IMG/VR virus record: IMGVR_UViG_3300035666_000005
Location: 1 to 64,000 of that record
Source of the DNA: a virus
DNA: 64,000 bases
Reading direction: 5' to 3' (one strand)
Shown here: positions 49,380 through 58,302 of the stretch, one piece after another
How the letters are laid out: every line of letters begins with the position of its first letter
How positions within the stretch are numbered: the stretch's first letter is position 1
Translations under genes and position numbers: made by a program
The notes under the pieces: model-generated
What the model saw: the letters and a program-made list of their open reading frames with translations, nothing else
Told to the model about the DNA's origin: nothing
Databases searched by the model: none

Positions 49380-50306
49380 CTATATTTTTAGGTTTGCATC
49401 TCCTGTTTCAAGTAAATCCATCAAATTTACCAAATATTGAATTTGCCCACCCAAACCTAAAAAAGAATCAAGCGGAGACGACGAAGACGACGACGAAGAC
49501 GACGAAGACGACGAAGACGACGAAGACGACGAAGACGACGAAGACGACGAAGACGACGAAGACGACGAAGACGAAGACGACGACGAAGACGACGAAGACG
49601 ACGAAGACGAAGACGACGAAGACGAAGACGACGAAGACGACGAAGACGACGACGAAAAACATTCTTTTACGCAATCAGGTATATCATCATCTTTAATAAT
49701 AAAATCTGCAATATTATTAGTTATGTTAATATACTCAGGAGGAAATCCTCTTAAATCTAATTCAAAACTTAATTTCCCTAGAGAGTCATTTTCCCATTTA
49801 TTATTATTAAAAATTGGTAATTGAAAATTATAATTATTAGTGATTTCACCACTCCAACTGTAAAAATTATTTCTATCAAGCCCAGTAAAATCTAACCCTA
49901 AATAAGGATTTCCATCAGAATTTATTGGAAAATAGCCAGAAACACGAATCCCGAATGGATAATCTGTAAAACCAGTTCTCATTATTTCTGCATTTAAAAA
50001 GCCATCCTTTTCGTAACCGATAAATAAAGAGTTTGTAAATTTTACATCCGTTAATAATCTAGGATTATCAGACTCTTTAAAATAATCAATATATGTTAAT
50101 TTACTAAAATAGTGTCCAGTAGGTAATTCTTTTGTATAAGAAAATAAAACTGGTATAGCATTCTGGTCAAAAGTTAAACCGCCATTAGCAGATGCAATTT
50201 TTTGAAAAAAATTTCCCGTTCCACTTTGGAAAATATCAAAAATTAATTTTATGCCAGTATTTGGTACTTTAAAATTAAAATTAACTGGATATAAAATTTC
50301 GTTCAT
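49380..50306 (-). CDS. Structural protein with a poly-serine linker
   Basis: 308 residues. Residues 1-215 are beta-rich and resemble a tail-fibre or tail-tube-attached domain. An uninterrupted run of about 60 Ser follows, from near residue 217, then a short hydrophobic C-terminal end (LDSFLGLGGQIQYLVNLMDLLETGD). Shorter Ser runs occur in two other structural proteins here, always between folded domains. The Ser run probably acts as a long flexible or glycosylated spacer. The ATG at 50306 is 11 nt after an ATGTGTAA motif. Confidence 0.75.
   Translation of the reverse strand: MNEILYPVNFNFKVPNTGIKLIFDIFQSGTGNFFQKIASANGGLTFDQNAIPVLFSYTKELPTGHYFSKLTYIDYFKESDNPRLLTDVKFTNSLFIGYEKDGFLNAEIMRTGFTDYPFGIRVSGYFPINSDGNPYLGLDFTGLDRNNFYSWSGEITNNYNFQLPIFNNNKWENDSLGKLSFELDLRGFPPEYINITNNIADFIIKDDDIPDCVKECFSSSSSSSSSSSSSSSSSSSSSSSSSSSSSSSSSSSSSSSSSSSSSSSSSSSSSSSSSSSSPLDSFLGLGGQIQYLVNLMDLLETGDANLKI
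49474..49656. repeat. Triplet repeat encoding about 60 Ser
   Basis: On the plus strand the 183 bases are an irregular array of GAC, GAA and CGA-phase triplets (the complement of TCG/TCT/TCC Ser codons). The irregular codon order suggests selection on the amino acid, with slippage expansion. In other frames it yields artefact poly-Thr (plus) and poly-Val (minus) ORFs. Confidence 0.9.
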
Positions 50307-50317
50307 AATCTTAATTT

Positions 50318-50325
50318 TTACACAT
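50318..50325 (-). promoter_or_regulatory. ATGTGTAA candidate late-promoter motif
   Basis: On the minus strand ATGTGTAA is followed by AAATTAAGATT, 11 nt before the ATG at 50306. It overlaps the last codons of the 50318-51547 gene. Confidence 0.5.
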
Positions 50326-51547
50326 TTAAACCAATAAATATATTTTTTTCATAATTTCCTGTAAAAATATATTGATATTTAACTTCCCCTGGTTGGGTAT
50401 TACTAATATTCCAGCCACTTGTCGGTTGTAATGTTGGAATTAAAAAATCATGGTTAAAAAATTCTATAGAATAAAAAATATTTAAGCCCGAATTTAATTC
50501 ATTAATACAATTTAAAGACGGTAATAAAAACTTTTTAGAGCCCTGGTTTTCATAATATTGTTCTTCATAAATAAACGCATTTGGGTCATTTGGTGTAGAA
50601 TTAATTGGTATTTTTAAAAATTCTTTACCTGCTGGAATATATTCAATATAACTATTATCTGATTTTAATATATTAATTCTTGGTCGATTATTAAAATTTT
50701 TATCATATGGATAAAAATCATATACTAGAACATTATTAAAATTCCATGTTAAATTAATTTCTATTAATTGATCGCTTGGACAGCACAATAATTCTTTTGA
50801 AAAATTCGAAATATTTTTAATAAAAGATTGTGGACTAGTATTAAATATAGGTATGTCATATTCATAACCAATAGTTTTATTTTGAATCGTAATTTGTAAA
50901 TTATTATCATTTGTAGATGGATCTATATTAGAAGTTAAAATATCAATATTTTTTAAAGCGTCATGTTCGAATACAGAATTAAAAGTATTAATGTTAATTA
51001 AAATTGGTTTTTTTTGTATAGCATCGCTAATTTCAATATTAAAATTAGCTACAGAACTTTTAAAAAAATAATTTTCTTGAGTTCTAACTATAATAGTTGC
51101 AGAGCCGATAAATTTAGGAATTAATTCATAATTTTTATTATCAATTTGAATTATTTCTAGAATTTCCGGATTTGAAGATGTTACGTTTTTATCTAAATTT
51201 TCAACAGTATTAATTGTTAAAGTTCTTTGGTTAATTGTAGAAAAAGCTAAATTAAGTATGTTAGGGCCTATAAAGTTAATAGGTGGTAAAGATTTATTTA
51301 CAGTTATTAATCTCTCAATCTGACCAGAATAAAAATTATTAGTTTCTAACTGGGATATAATAATAAAAGCTTTACCAGGACCAGTAATTGTAACGATACC
51401 GTCTTGATCAACTGTAAAAATCGAAGGATCTGAAGATTCATATATAAAAATACCATCACTATTAGATTGAGCATCTAATTTAAATTCTGGAGATAAAAAT
51501 TCTTTTTCTGGTATACAGTCAATATTAATATAAGTAGTATTTTTCAT
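50318..51547 (-). CDS. Structural protein with Ig-like (BIG2-type) domains
   Basis: 409 residues. Between about 28 and 170 there are two bacterial Ig-like (BIG2) repeats: the FTVDQDGIVTITGPGKAFIIISQ stretch has the typical V-x-V-x-x-x-G-x-A pattern, and a second copy includes FIGSATIIVRTQ. The C-terminal part (190-409) is beta-rich and unassigned. Ig-like domains on tails mediate weak binding to sugars or the cell surface. The ATG at 51547 is 13 nt after the previous gene. No late motif is directly upstream. Confidence 0.7.
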   Translation of the reverse strand: MKNTTYINIDCIPEKEFLSPEFKLDAQSNSDGIFIYESSDPSIFTVDQDGIVTITGPGKAFIIISQLETNNFYSGQIERLITVNKSLPPINFIGPNILNLAFSTINQRTLTINTVENLDKNVTSSNPEILEIIQIDNKNYELIPKFIGSATIIVRTQENYFFKSSVANFNIEISDAIQKKPILININTFNSVFEHDALKNIDILTSNIDPSTNDNNLQITIQNKTIGYEYDIPIFNTSPQSFIKNISNFSKELLCCPSDQLIEINLTWNFNNVLVYDFYPYDKNFNNRPRINILKSDNSYIEYIPAGKEFLKIPINSTPNDPNAFIYEEQYYENQGSKKFLLPSLNCINELNSGLNIFYSIEFFNHDFLIPTLQPTSGWNISNTQPGEVKYQYIFTGNYEKNIFIGLNV

Positions 51548-51560
51548 TTTTCAAAATTCT

Positions 51561-53942
51561 TTAACATCCGCCATTCCAATACGTATCTATGTATTGTTCG
51601 ACAAGAGCTTTCGAATAATATGTGCTGGATGCATCAAATGCCGCATTATAATCCCAGAAATTCGAGTTGCTACCCATTAATTGGAATTTAAGAGCGGCAG
51701 CATTTGCTCGTAATTGAAACAACGTTTCTGAATTATTTCCGCCGTAACCGTCGTAATTATTCCTAGCGAGAACAAATTTTGTTGCTAAAGCCATTCCAGC
51801 CCCTTTACGATCTGTTTGAGGAACGAACGCTTCCATCATATTATATATCGAAATCTCTTCGGTTATGTTTGTCGTAAACATAAATCTATAAGCTGGAGGC
51901 GTTGGGGTTAATGAACTGTTGTTGTCCATCCACGGAATAAATGCAAGATTAGTAAGCCCGTTAACGCCGGGATGCACAATTTCGAAATTGGGAAGATTTA
52001 TAACTTCTTGCAAACCAAGAGCCAATCCATAAGATGCGCCTTCTACACTAAGGAAATCCGCATAAGTACTAGTATACGGTAATTCTTGAGTATTTGACGA
52101 AAGCTTGTTAAGGAAGGAATTCACAAAGAATAAACTTGGAGTCATCGACAGTCTTGCGTAAGTTTGTAGAGCAATTCCCGCTGTCGATTGATAACCATTG
52201 AGATAAGAAAATTCTCCTTGCGCCGGATCTGACGGAACTGAGTTTGTGTATCCCATGATATTCATTACCATATCTGCCCGATTACTTATTGGCGCAAGCG
52301 TTTGACCAGGAGACGTACTCGCACCGAGTATTGCAGACCATGTAACAAATTCTTGGTTTGTTGGTTGTCGATAAAGTAAGAGCGAGAACATGTCTGCAAT
52401 AAATCTTGCATTGCTGCATGGTACATAATTATTTCCTATAGAAGACGAAGATGAAGACGATCCGACAAAATTTGAAGAAGATGAAGATGATTGGGTTATA
52501 GAAGAAGAACTACTAGAAGAACTACTTGAAAAAGATAAAATCTGAGTTTCGTGTAATAAAAATGCAGCCCCATTTGAATTTGTATTATTATTTAAACTGG
52601 AATAAGCTCCCACAACAACCGCGTTACTATTTTCATCAATAGAAATTGAACTACCCAAACCTGAAAAAGAAGATGGGCATTTTGATTCATTATAACCAAT
52701 TTTACCACTAAATTGAAAATTATTACCAGTATAAATAAATATAGAATTTTCTTTAGGAGATCCAATATATATATTATTATTTTGTCCATTAAAACCAACA
52801 GAAGCCCCAAAATATGAAACCCCGGAAGATCCTGTTTTTGAAAAAATATTGTCCCAGTTATTTAAGTTTTTTCTATATAATTTTACAATACCTGTTTTAT
52901 GGTAAGGATTACCAATTAAAATATTATTTCCAGATGTATCTACATCAATAAATTTATTAAAATTATAATTATAACTATTTTGAAAATTATCATAATTTAA
53001 ATTGAATGTATGCGTTTTATTTAAAATATTATTATTATAAGAATAAACATGAAAATATTCATTCTCTGCGATAACAATCAAATTCCCACTATTTATTTTG
53101 ACACATTTTCCAAAATAACCAAAATTATTTAAACCAGTTAAAGTGTGAGATAATTGCCAATTATTACTTATGTTTCTATATAAATAAACTTTTCCTCCGG
53201 TAATATTATTTATACCTACATCTGTAGGTGCGCCGATTATTAAAATACTTCCATTATTATTTAAGTCCAAAGAATACCCAAACTGAGAAAATGGAGCTCC
53301 ATTACCAGTTAAACTTGTTATTAATTGACCAGTTGGAGAATTCCCAGTTTGAAAAGAAAATATATGAGCAGCACCATGTCCATAGTTGAAAGGTTTCTCT
53401 ATATAAGAATCAATATTAGAGTAAAAAGGTTCCCCAATTGCAATAATATTATTATCATTAATGGCAACACTTTTTCCGAATTCTCCAAAATTAGTTATTT
53501 TAGGACTTATGAATTCATATTTTTTCCAGTAATCTTGATGTTTAAAATAATACCATGCAATACCAACATTTTTTCTAGGATAATCTATAATCTTATCAGT
53601 TTTATGCGCGCCAATTATAATTCCAGATCCAGATTTATTAGTGTCTGTAGACCACCCAAAATTTGCATAAGATAATGTTTTATCGAAATCAGTTATACTA
53701 AAAATATTATCATTCGGAAATAATTTAGCTCCGATAAAAGGCTCTGTTAAACAAACATTTGGTTTCTCACAATCTATCCCAATGAATATATTTTTAAAAT
53801 CATTTTGATATTCAACAGATGTTATATAATATTGACCACTAAAATTATCATTATTATTAATAAGTATTTTTTCCCCAACAGTATATCTAACTGTAGATGG
53901 AATATTTGGATTCAAATAAGATAATTTAATAATTTTGCTCAT
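51561..53942 (-). CDS. FG-GAP propeller + Ser linker + DUF4214 adsorption-type protein
   Basis: 793 residues. From about 90 to 465 there are repeats such as FGKSVAINDNNIIAIGEPFY, FGYSLDLNNNGSILIIGAP, SYFGASVGFNG and SSISIDENSNAVVVGAYS. These are the FG-GAP repeats of a beta propeller (integrin-alpha type). About 469-500 is a Ser-rich linker. About 515-780 holds a DUF4214-type domain (FIADMFSLLLYRQPTNQEFVTW...). The last part is shared, at nucleotide level, with the 1440-aa protein. It probably binds the cell surface as part of the tail. Confidence 0.78.
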   Translation of the reverse strand: MSKIIKLSYLNPNIPSTVRYTVGEKILINNNDNFSGQYYITSVEYQNDFKNIFIGIDCEKPNVCLTEPFIGAKLFPNDNIFSITDFDKTLSYANFGWSTDTNKSGSGIIIGAHKTDKIIDYPRKNVGIAWYYFKHQDYWKKYEFISPKITNFGEFGKSVAINDNNIIAIGEPFYSNIDSYIEKPFNYGHGAAHIFSFQTGNSPTGQLITSLTGNGAPFSQFGYSLDLNNNGSILIIGAPTDVGINNITGGKVYLYRNISNNWQLSHTLTGLNNFGYFGKCVKINSGNLIVIAENEYFHVYSYNNNILNKTHTFNLNYDNFQNSYNYNFNKFIDVDTSGNNILIGNPYHKTGIVKLYRKNLNNWDNIFSKTGSSGVSYFGASVGFNGQNNNIYIGSPKENSIFIYTGNNFQFSGKIGYNESKCPSSFSGLGSSISIDENSNAVVVGAYSSLNNNTNSNGAAFLLHETQILSFSSSSSSSSSSITQSSSSSSNFVGSSSSSSSIGNNYVPCSNARFIADMFSLLLYRQPTNQEFVTWSAILGASTSPGQTLAPISNRADMVMNIMGYTNSVPSDPAQGEFSYLNGYQSTAGIALQTYARLSMTPSLFFVNSFLNKLSSNTQELPYTSTYADFLSVEGASYGLALGLQEVINLPNFEIVHPGVNGLTNLAFIPWMDNNSSLTPTPPAYRFMFTTNITEEISIYNMMEAFVPQTDRKGAGMALATKFVLARNNYDGYGGNNSETLFQLRANAAALKFQLMGSNSNFWDYNAAFDASSTYYSKALVEQYIDTYWNGGC
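52252..52313. repeat. 62-nt block identical to 55619-55680
   Basis: These 62 bases, within the DUF4214 domain of the 793-aa protein, match 55619-55680 in the 1440-aa protein exactly. The flanks stay very similar for about 100 bases. The sequence has more G+C than its surroundings. A recent duplication or gene conversion between the two proteins is likely. Confidence 0.85.
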
Positions 53943-53946
53943 AATA

Positions 53947-56900
53947 TTATTTTATACTAATATCTTCCCATCCAGCTGAAGAAGTTGCAGTTAAACGCCA
54001 AGTTTCACCAAAATCTTCTGATAATAATACAGATAAACCATTTCTACCGACAGCTATATATTTACCGTCAGAACTAATTGCCACAGTACCATATCTTTCT
54101 AAATCAAAAGTTGGTTGTAATTTTTGAGTCCATGTTTGACCATAATCACTAGAAATATATATACCTCGATCTGAATTTTGATATACGGCTGCCGCTTGAT
54201 ATCTACCATCTCCTCCTACGCTAACATCATACCACGTACGAACAGAGTCTTTATTAAACCATGTAACACCAAAATTATTCGATACTAATAATTGGCTATT
54301 TATACCCGCTACTGTTTGATATTGACCATTATCACTCATCGAAACACGAAACCAAGAACCGGCGCCAATTACTTCAGTCCATGTTTGGCCATAATCATTT
54401 GAAACATATATGCCTTTACAATTATTGCAAGGTCCGCCAGTAAAGGATACAACCGTAATATAACGACCATTATTACTTATAGCCACATCTGTCCAATTAC
54501 CTGCTAATTTAGACACCCATGTTTGGCCAAAATCGGTTGATACAATAAGCTCGGGATTAGGATCTACGAAAGAACTTCCAAAAATGGGGTCCTCCCGACT
54601 ACTAAGTAAAGCTGCTTGATATTTACCATTAGCACTAATAGCAATAGACTGACAACCACGATTTTGACCATTAAAAGAGACCGGAGACCAAGCTACTCCA
54701 GAATTATTTGATATAAATATTTTATTAGGGTAATCTGCAACTACTTGATATCTACCTTTGCTACTAATATCAATACCCCTTAATCCAGAATAAGGATAAT
54801 TATTTGTTCTATCTACCCATGTAGTTCCATAATCATAAGAAGTATAAATAAGATTAGAAGATATTGCAGACATAAATTGACCATCAGAAGGGCAAAAATC
54901 ATCCCAATAAATTTGTAAATATTCCTCAACAAGAGTTTTTGAGTAATACGTATTAGAAATTTCAAAAGCGGCGTTATAATCCCAAGAATTTGAATCACTA
55001 CCATTTAATTGGAATTTTAGTGCCGCAGCATTCGCTCGTAATTGAAATTCCATTTCTGAAGTTCCTCCGATTGGGAATGCTAGAGGGTCTGGGCCATTAA
55101 CAAAATTATTTCTTGCAAGAATATATTTCATTGCGTACGCCATTCCCGCCCCCTGTTTAGATGTTTGCGGGACGAAAGTAGTCATTAATAACTGAATTGG
55201 TTCGGCACCACATAAAGTTGTGGTAAACATGTAACGATAAGTTGGAAGGGTCGGCGCTGGTAAAAGATTAGCATTAGCATCGAGCCCCATCATCCATAAA
55301 ATAAATTGATTATTCGGTAAACTTCTTACCCCAGGATGTCTAGTTTCAAAAATCGGCAGATCTATAATTTCTTGTAGCCCAGAAATTAAACCGTAAGATG
55401 CACCCCATGGAGCGTTATTCACCCCACAAAAAGTTCCTGGCAATGGCAGTATTTCAGTATTAGAACGAAGCTTGTTTAAGAAAGAATTGACAAAAAATGA
55501 GCTTGGCGTTATTGAAAGTCTCGCGTAGGTTTGTAATGCAATCCCCGCAGTTGATTGATAGTCACCAAGATAAGAAAATCTTCCAGAGACTGCATTTCCA
55601 GGGCTTGGGTTTGAATACCCCATGATATTCATTACCATATCTGCCCGATTACTTATTGGCGCAAGCGTTTGACCAGGAGATGTACTGGCACCGAGTATTG
55701 CCGACCACGTAATAAACTCTTCATTTGTCGGTTGTCGATAAAGTAACAGCGAGAACATGTCTGCAATAAATTGTGCGTTATCACATCTTCTTAAAGAAGA
55801 ACTACTTGAAGAAGTGAAAGACGAAGAAGACGAAGAACTAAATATCGTAGATGAAGAGGATGAAGAGGATGAAGATAATATTAAATCTATATCACATATA
55901 TAAAATTCTGAAGATGTATTAAAACCATCACTAGTAAATATAGATTGAGTATCTAATGAAATAATATTTCCAGAACTTTCAATTGAGGATAATTTTCGAG
56001 GCCAATGAGAAAAACATCCAGACCAACAATCTTGAACATCGGTTCCTCTAAAATTATAAAAATTTGGAGGTTCTATTGTAAATCCTATTATGGTAGTATC
56101 ACATGGATATAATATATTACATTCTATGTCTATATCTGTTATTGAAGGCGGAATACCAGAATCAAAAACTCTAAACGTATTTAAAGATAGAAAATTTTCT
56201 TCCCATCCGCCGCCATTATACTGCGCAAAAGCAGAAATACCATTTAAATTCCCTTTTTGTTCATAACCTGATGGTAATTCAAAACCAATACCTTCAAAAA
56301 GATTATAAAATTTTCCACTTCCGGAAGAAGTTTGTCCAAGTCTCGAAATTCTAGTACGCCCACCAGTAGGATGTCCAGGATATAATTGATAACTACCACT
56401 AGCTATTTGAAAAAAACTATTTTCAAAAAATTTCTCTTCTCCAGATAATGGTTGGATAACAAATCCAGAATATTGGAAAAAATAAATGTCGTCGTTACTA
56501 AAACATAAATTTTTACCAACAAACTCTGGGATATCTGTTATTGGTAATTGGCCAGGAATTACAGGATTACAAAAATCTAAACCAGTTACTAAAGAAACTT
56601 TTCCACTAAAATTTCCACTTGTTATTTCATAAATAGGTTCTCCCTTAATTGGGTCAAAACCTTTGCCACTAACATCCCAATTAAGAAAAGATTCTCCAGT
56701 AATTATTCCGACATGAGATTTAGAGATATTCCAAATACCAGGTTCAAAATTAAATTGATAATCTCCAATTAATTTGCCACTAATTCTGGACCCAGTTGCA
56801 AAAGCAGCTCCTGTAATATTAAAAAATCCACTAATCTTACCCGTTACAAAAATTAATGGAGATATTAAATTAATATTTTCATAATCAGAAGGATCAAACT

Positions 56901-58269
56901 CAACAAATATATCTCCCGTATTTATGAAAAATTTCGAAACCAAGCCGGTTTTTAAACCAGTTTTGTATTCATATACAAAAGAATATTGAGAACATATTGA
57001 ATTACTTGGATTCGCATTACAAATTGTATTGTAATTTTCTTCGCTAATCGGTGGTGGAACAAAATTACCATTTGTATCTAAATACCACCCCCTTCTTTCA
57101 TCTGGTACTATACCAGTAACGATTCCAGAAAAAAATCCTGTTAAAAATCCACCGTTAAAATTTAAAAATCCTGTATATAAAATATCAGGTTGAAAACCTT
57201 TTGCACCTATATTTGTTAATGTAAAAATATTGCCTAAACCAGAACCTAATACAGTATAATTTTTTTCAATATATTGGTCCTCAGCAACTTTAAACTCTCT
57301 TACAATACCAGATCCCGTTCCATATTCATAATAATTTCTTAAAAGGTTAAAACCACTTACGAAACCTGACACATTACTAGATAAAAATCCACTTCCCGTA
57401 ATAAATCCAGAAACATTTTGATTAGTAACAAAAGCTGTCCTTTGAACATTCCTATAATAATCCCCAGTTAAGCCACTAATATATTTTAATTGTATTGATA
57501 AATTAGCAGAATCAGCATTTCTAAAAACTATATTATAATCTTTATAATAATTATTTTCTACATACAAAATATTCGGACCAAATGACAAATAATAAGTTTC
57601 ATCTTCAAGTCGTATTCCAGATAAAGTGACACGTAATTCTTGAGTACCAAAATCTGTATCTAAAATAATATTTGTATTAGATAAACTAATTATATTATTT
57701 CTATTTATTAAATAAAAATATCCTGAATTATTTTGCTCTATACTTAAATTATTGAGCCCAGTTACAGTAAAATTATTATTAGTTACTATACCAGAAAAAA
57801 TTGTAAAATTATAATCACTATTATTAATAATATTGATTTTTATTAATTCACCAGATCGATAAGAAACCTTTTCGTCATAGAAATATTCTGGGGTATCACC
57901 TAAAATACTTAAATTTAAAAAATTAACGTTTTGGCTGCCAATTGAATTTAAACTAAAACCAGTAATTTTATCATAATTTTGAATTGGAAGTCCAAGATAT
58001 AAAGGGTTAGCATTATTATATAAATCAATTCTATTATTAGAAATATTCCCAGATAAATTTAAATTTGAGTTAGTTTCATAACTTCCGATAAAATCGCCAC
58101 TAGGAGAATAAATTTTTCTATTTTCAATCGAAAAAATATTAAAAATATTGCCGCTATTCGAATGAAAATTAAAATTAAAAATACCCGTAGATACAGGTCT
58201 TAAATTGAATAACCAATTAACCGTATCTTGTGGGTATATATACCGAAACCTTGTACCAGATATTAACAT
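53947..58269 (-). CDS. Large adsorption protein with DUF4214 and seven Asp-box repeats
   Basis: 1440 residues. About 1-795 is Gly/Asn/Ser-rich and fibre-like, with TG-rich strands. A Ser-rich linker lies at about 797-826. A DUF4214 region follows at about 828-1110 (FIADMFSLLLYRQPTNEEF). From about 1125 to the end there are seven Asp-box motifs (SYDYGTTW, SNNSGVAW, STDFGQTW, SNDYGQTW, SNNFGVTW, SSDYGQTW, SEDFGETW), each inside a repeated blade that ends with NGRYQ or GKYQ. Seven Asp boxes fit a sialidase/sortilin-type propeller. It is probably the receptor-binding protein. ATGTGTAA lies 10 nt upstream. Confidence 0.82.
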   Translation of the reverse strand: MLISGTRFRYIYPQDTVNWLFNLRPVSTGIFNFNFHSNSGNIFNIFSIENRKIYSPSGDFIGSYETNSNLNLSGNISNNRIDLYNNANPLYLGLPIQNYDKITGFSLNSIGSQNVNFLNLSILGDTPEYFYDEKVSYRSGELIKINIINNSDYNFTIFSGIVTNNNFTVTGLNNLSIEQNNSGYFYLINRNNIISLSNTNIILDTDFGTQELRVTLSGIRLEDETYYLSFGPNILYVENNYYKDYNIVFRNADSANLSIQLKYISGLTGDYYRNVQRTAFVTNQNVSGFITGSGFLSSNVSGFVSGFNLLRNYYEYGTGSGIVREFKVAEDQYIEKNYTVLGSGLGNIFTLTNIGAKGFQPDILYTGFLNFNGGFLTGFFSGIVTGIVPDERRGWYLDTNGNFVPPPISEENYNTICNANPSNSICSQYSFVYEYKTGLKTGLVSKFFINTGDIFVEFDPSDYENINLISPLIFVTGKISGFFNITGAAFATGSRISGKLIGDYQFNFEPGIWNISKSHVGIITGESFLNWDVSGKGFDPIKGEPIYEITSGNFSGKVSLVTGLDFCNPVIPGQLPITDIPEFVGKNLCFSNDDIYFFQYSGFVIQPLSGEEKFFENSFFQIASGSYQLYPGHPTGGRTRISRLGQTSSGSGKFYNLFEGIGFELPSGYEQKGNLNGISAFAQYNGGGWEENFLSLNTFRVFDSGIPPSITDIDIECNILYPCDTTIIGFTIEPPNFYNFRGTDVQDCWSGCFSHWPRKLSSIESSGNIISLDTQSIFTSDGFNTSSEFYICDIDLILSSSSSSSSSTIFSSSSSSSFTSSSSSSLRRCDNAQFIADMFSLLLYRQPTNEEFITWSAILGASTSPGQTLAPISNRADMVMNIMGYSNPSPGNAVSGRFSYLGDYQSTAGIALQTYARLSITPSSFFVNSFLNKLRSNTEILPLPGTFCGVNNAPWGASYGLISGLQEIIDLPIFETRHPGVRSLPNNQFILWMMGLDANANLLPAPTLPTYRYMFTTTLCGAEPIQLLMTTFVPQTSKQGAGMAYAMKYILARNNFVNGPDPLAFPIGGTSEMEFQLRANAAALKFQLNGSDSNSWDYNAAFEISNTYYSKTLVEEYLQIYWDDFCPSDGQFMSAISSNLIYTSYDYGTTWVDRTNNYPYSGLRGIDISSKGRYQVVADYPNKIFISNNSGVAWSPVSFNGQNRGCQSIAISANGKYQAALLSSREDPIFGSSFVDPNPELIVSTDFGQTWVSKLAGNWTDVAISNNGRYITVVSFTGGPCNNCKGIYVSNDYGQTWTEVIGAGSWFRVSMSDNGQYQTVAGINSQLLVSNNFGVTWFNKDSVRTWYDVSVGGDGRYQAAAVYQNSDRGIYISSDYGQTWTQKLQPTFDLERYGTVAISSDGKYIAVGRNGLSVLLSEDFGETWRLTATSSAGWEDISIK
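55619..55680. repeat. 62-nt block identical to 52252-52313
   Basis: The second copy of the conserved DUF4214 segment, in the 1440-aa protein. The encoded LGASTSPGQTLAPISNRADMVMNIMGY region is the most constant part of the pair, with divergence only after it. Confidence 0.85.
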
Positions 58270-58279
58270 CTTCTAATTA

Positions 58280-58287
58280 TTACACAT
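58280..58287 (-). promoter_or_regulatory. ATGTGTAA candidate late-promoter motif
   Basis: On the minus strand ATGTGTAA is followed by TAATTAGAAG, 10 nt before the ATG at 58269. It lies in the 33-nt gap after the 930-aa gene. Confidence 0.5.
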
Positions 58288-58302
58288 AATTGTTAATATC
58301 AA

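Noticed and set aside
49394-49696. Poly-Thr (plus) and poly-Val (minus) ORFs over the triplet repeat
   Set aside because: Frame-shadows of the poly-Ser repeat in the 308-aa structural gene.
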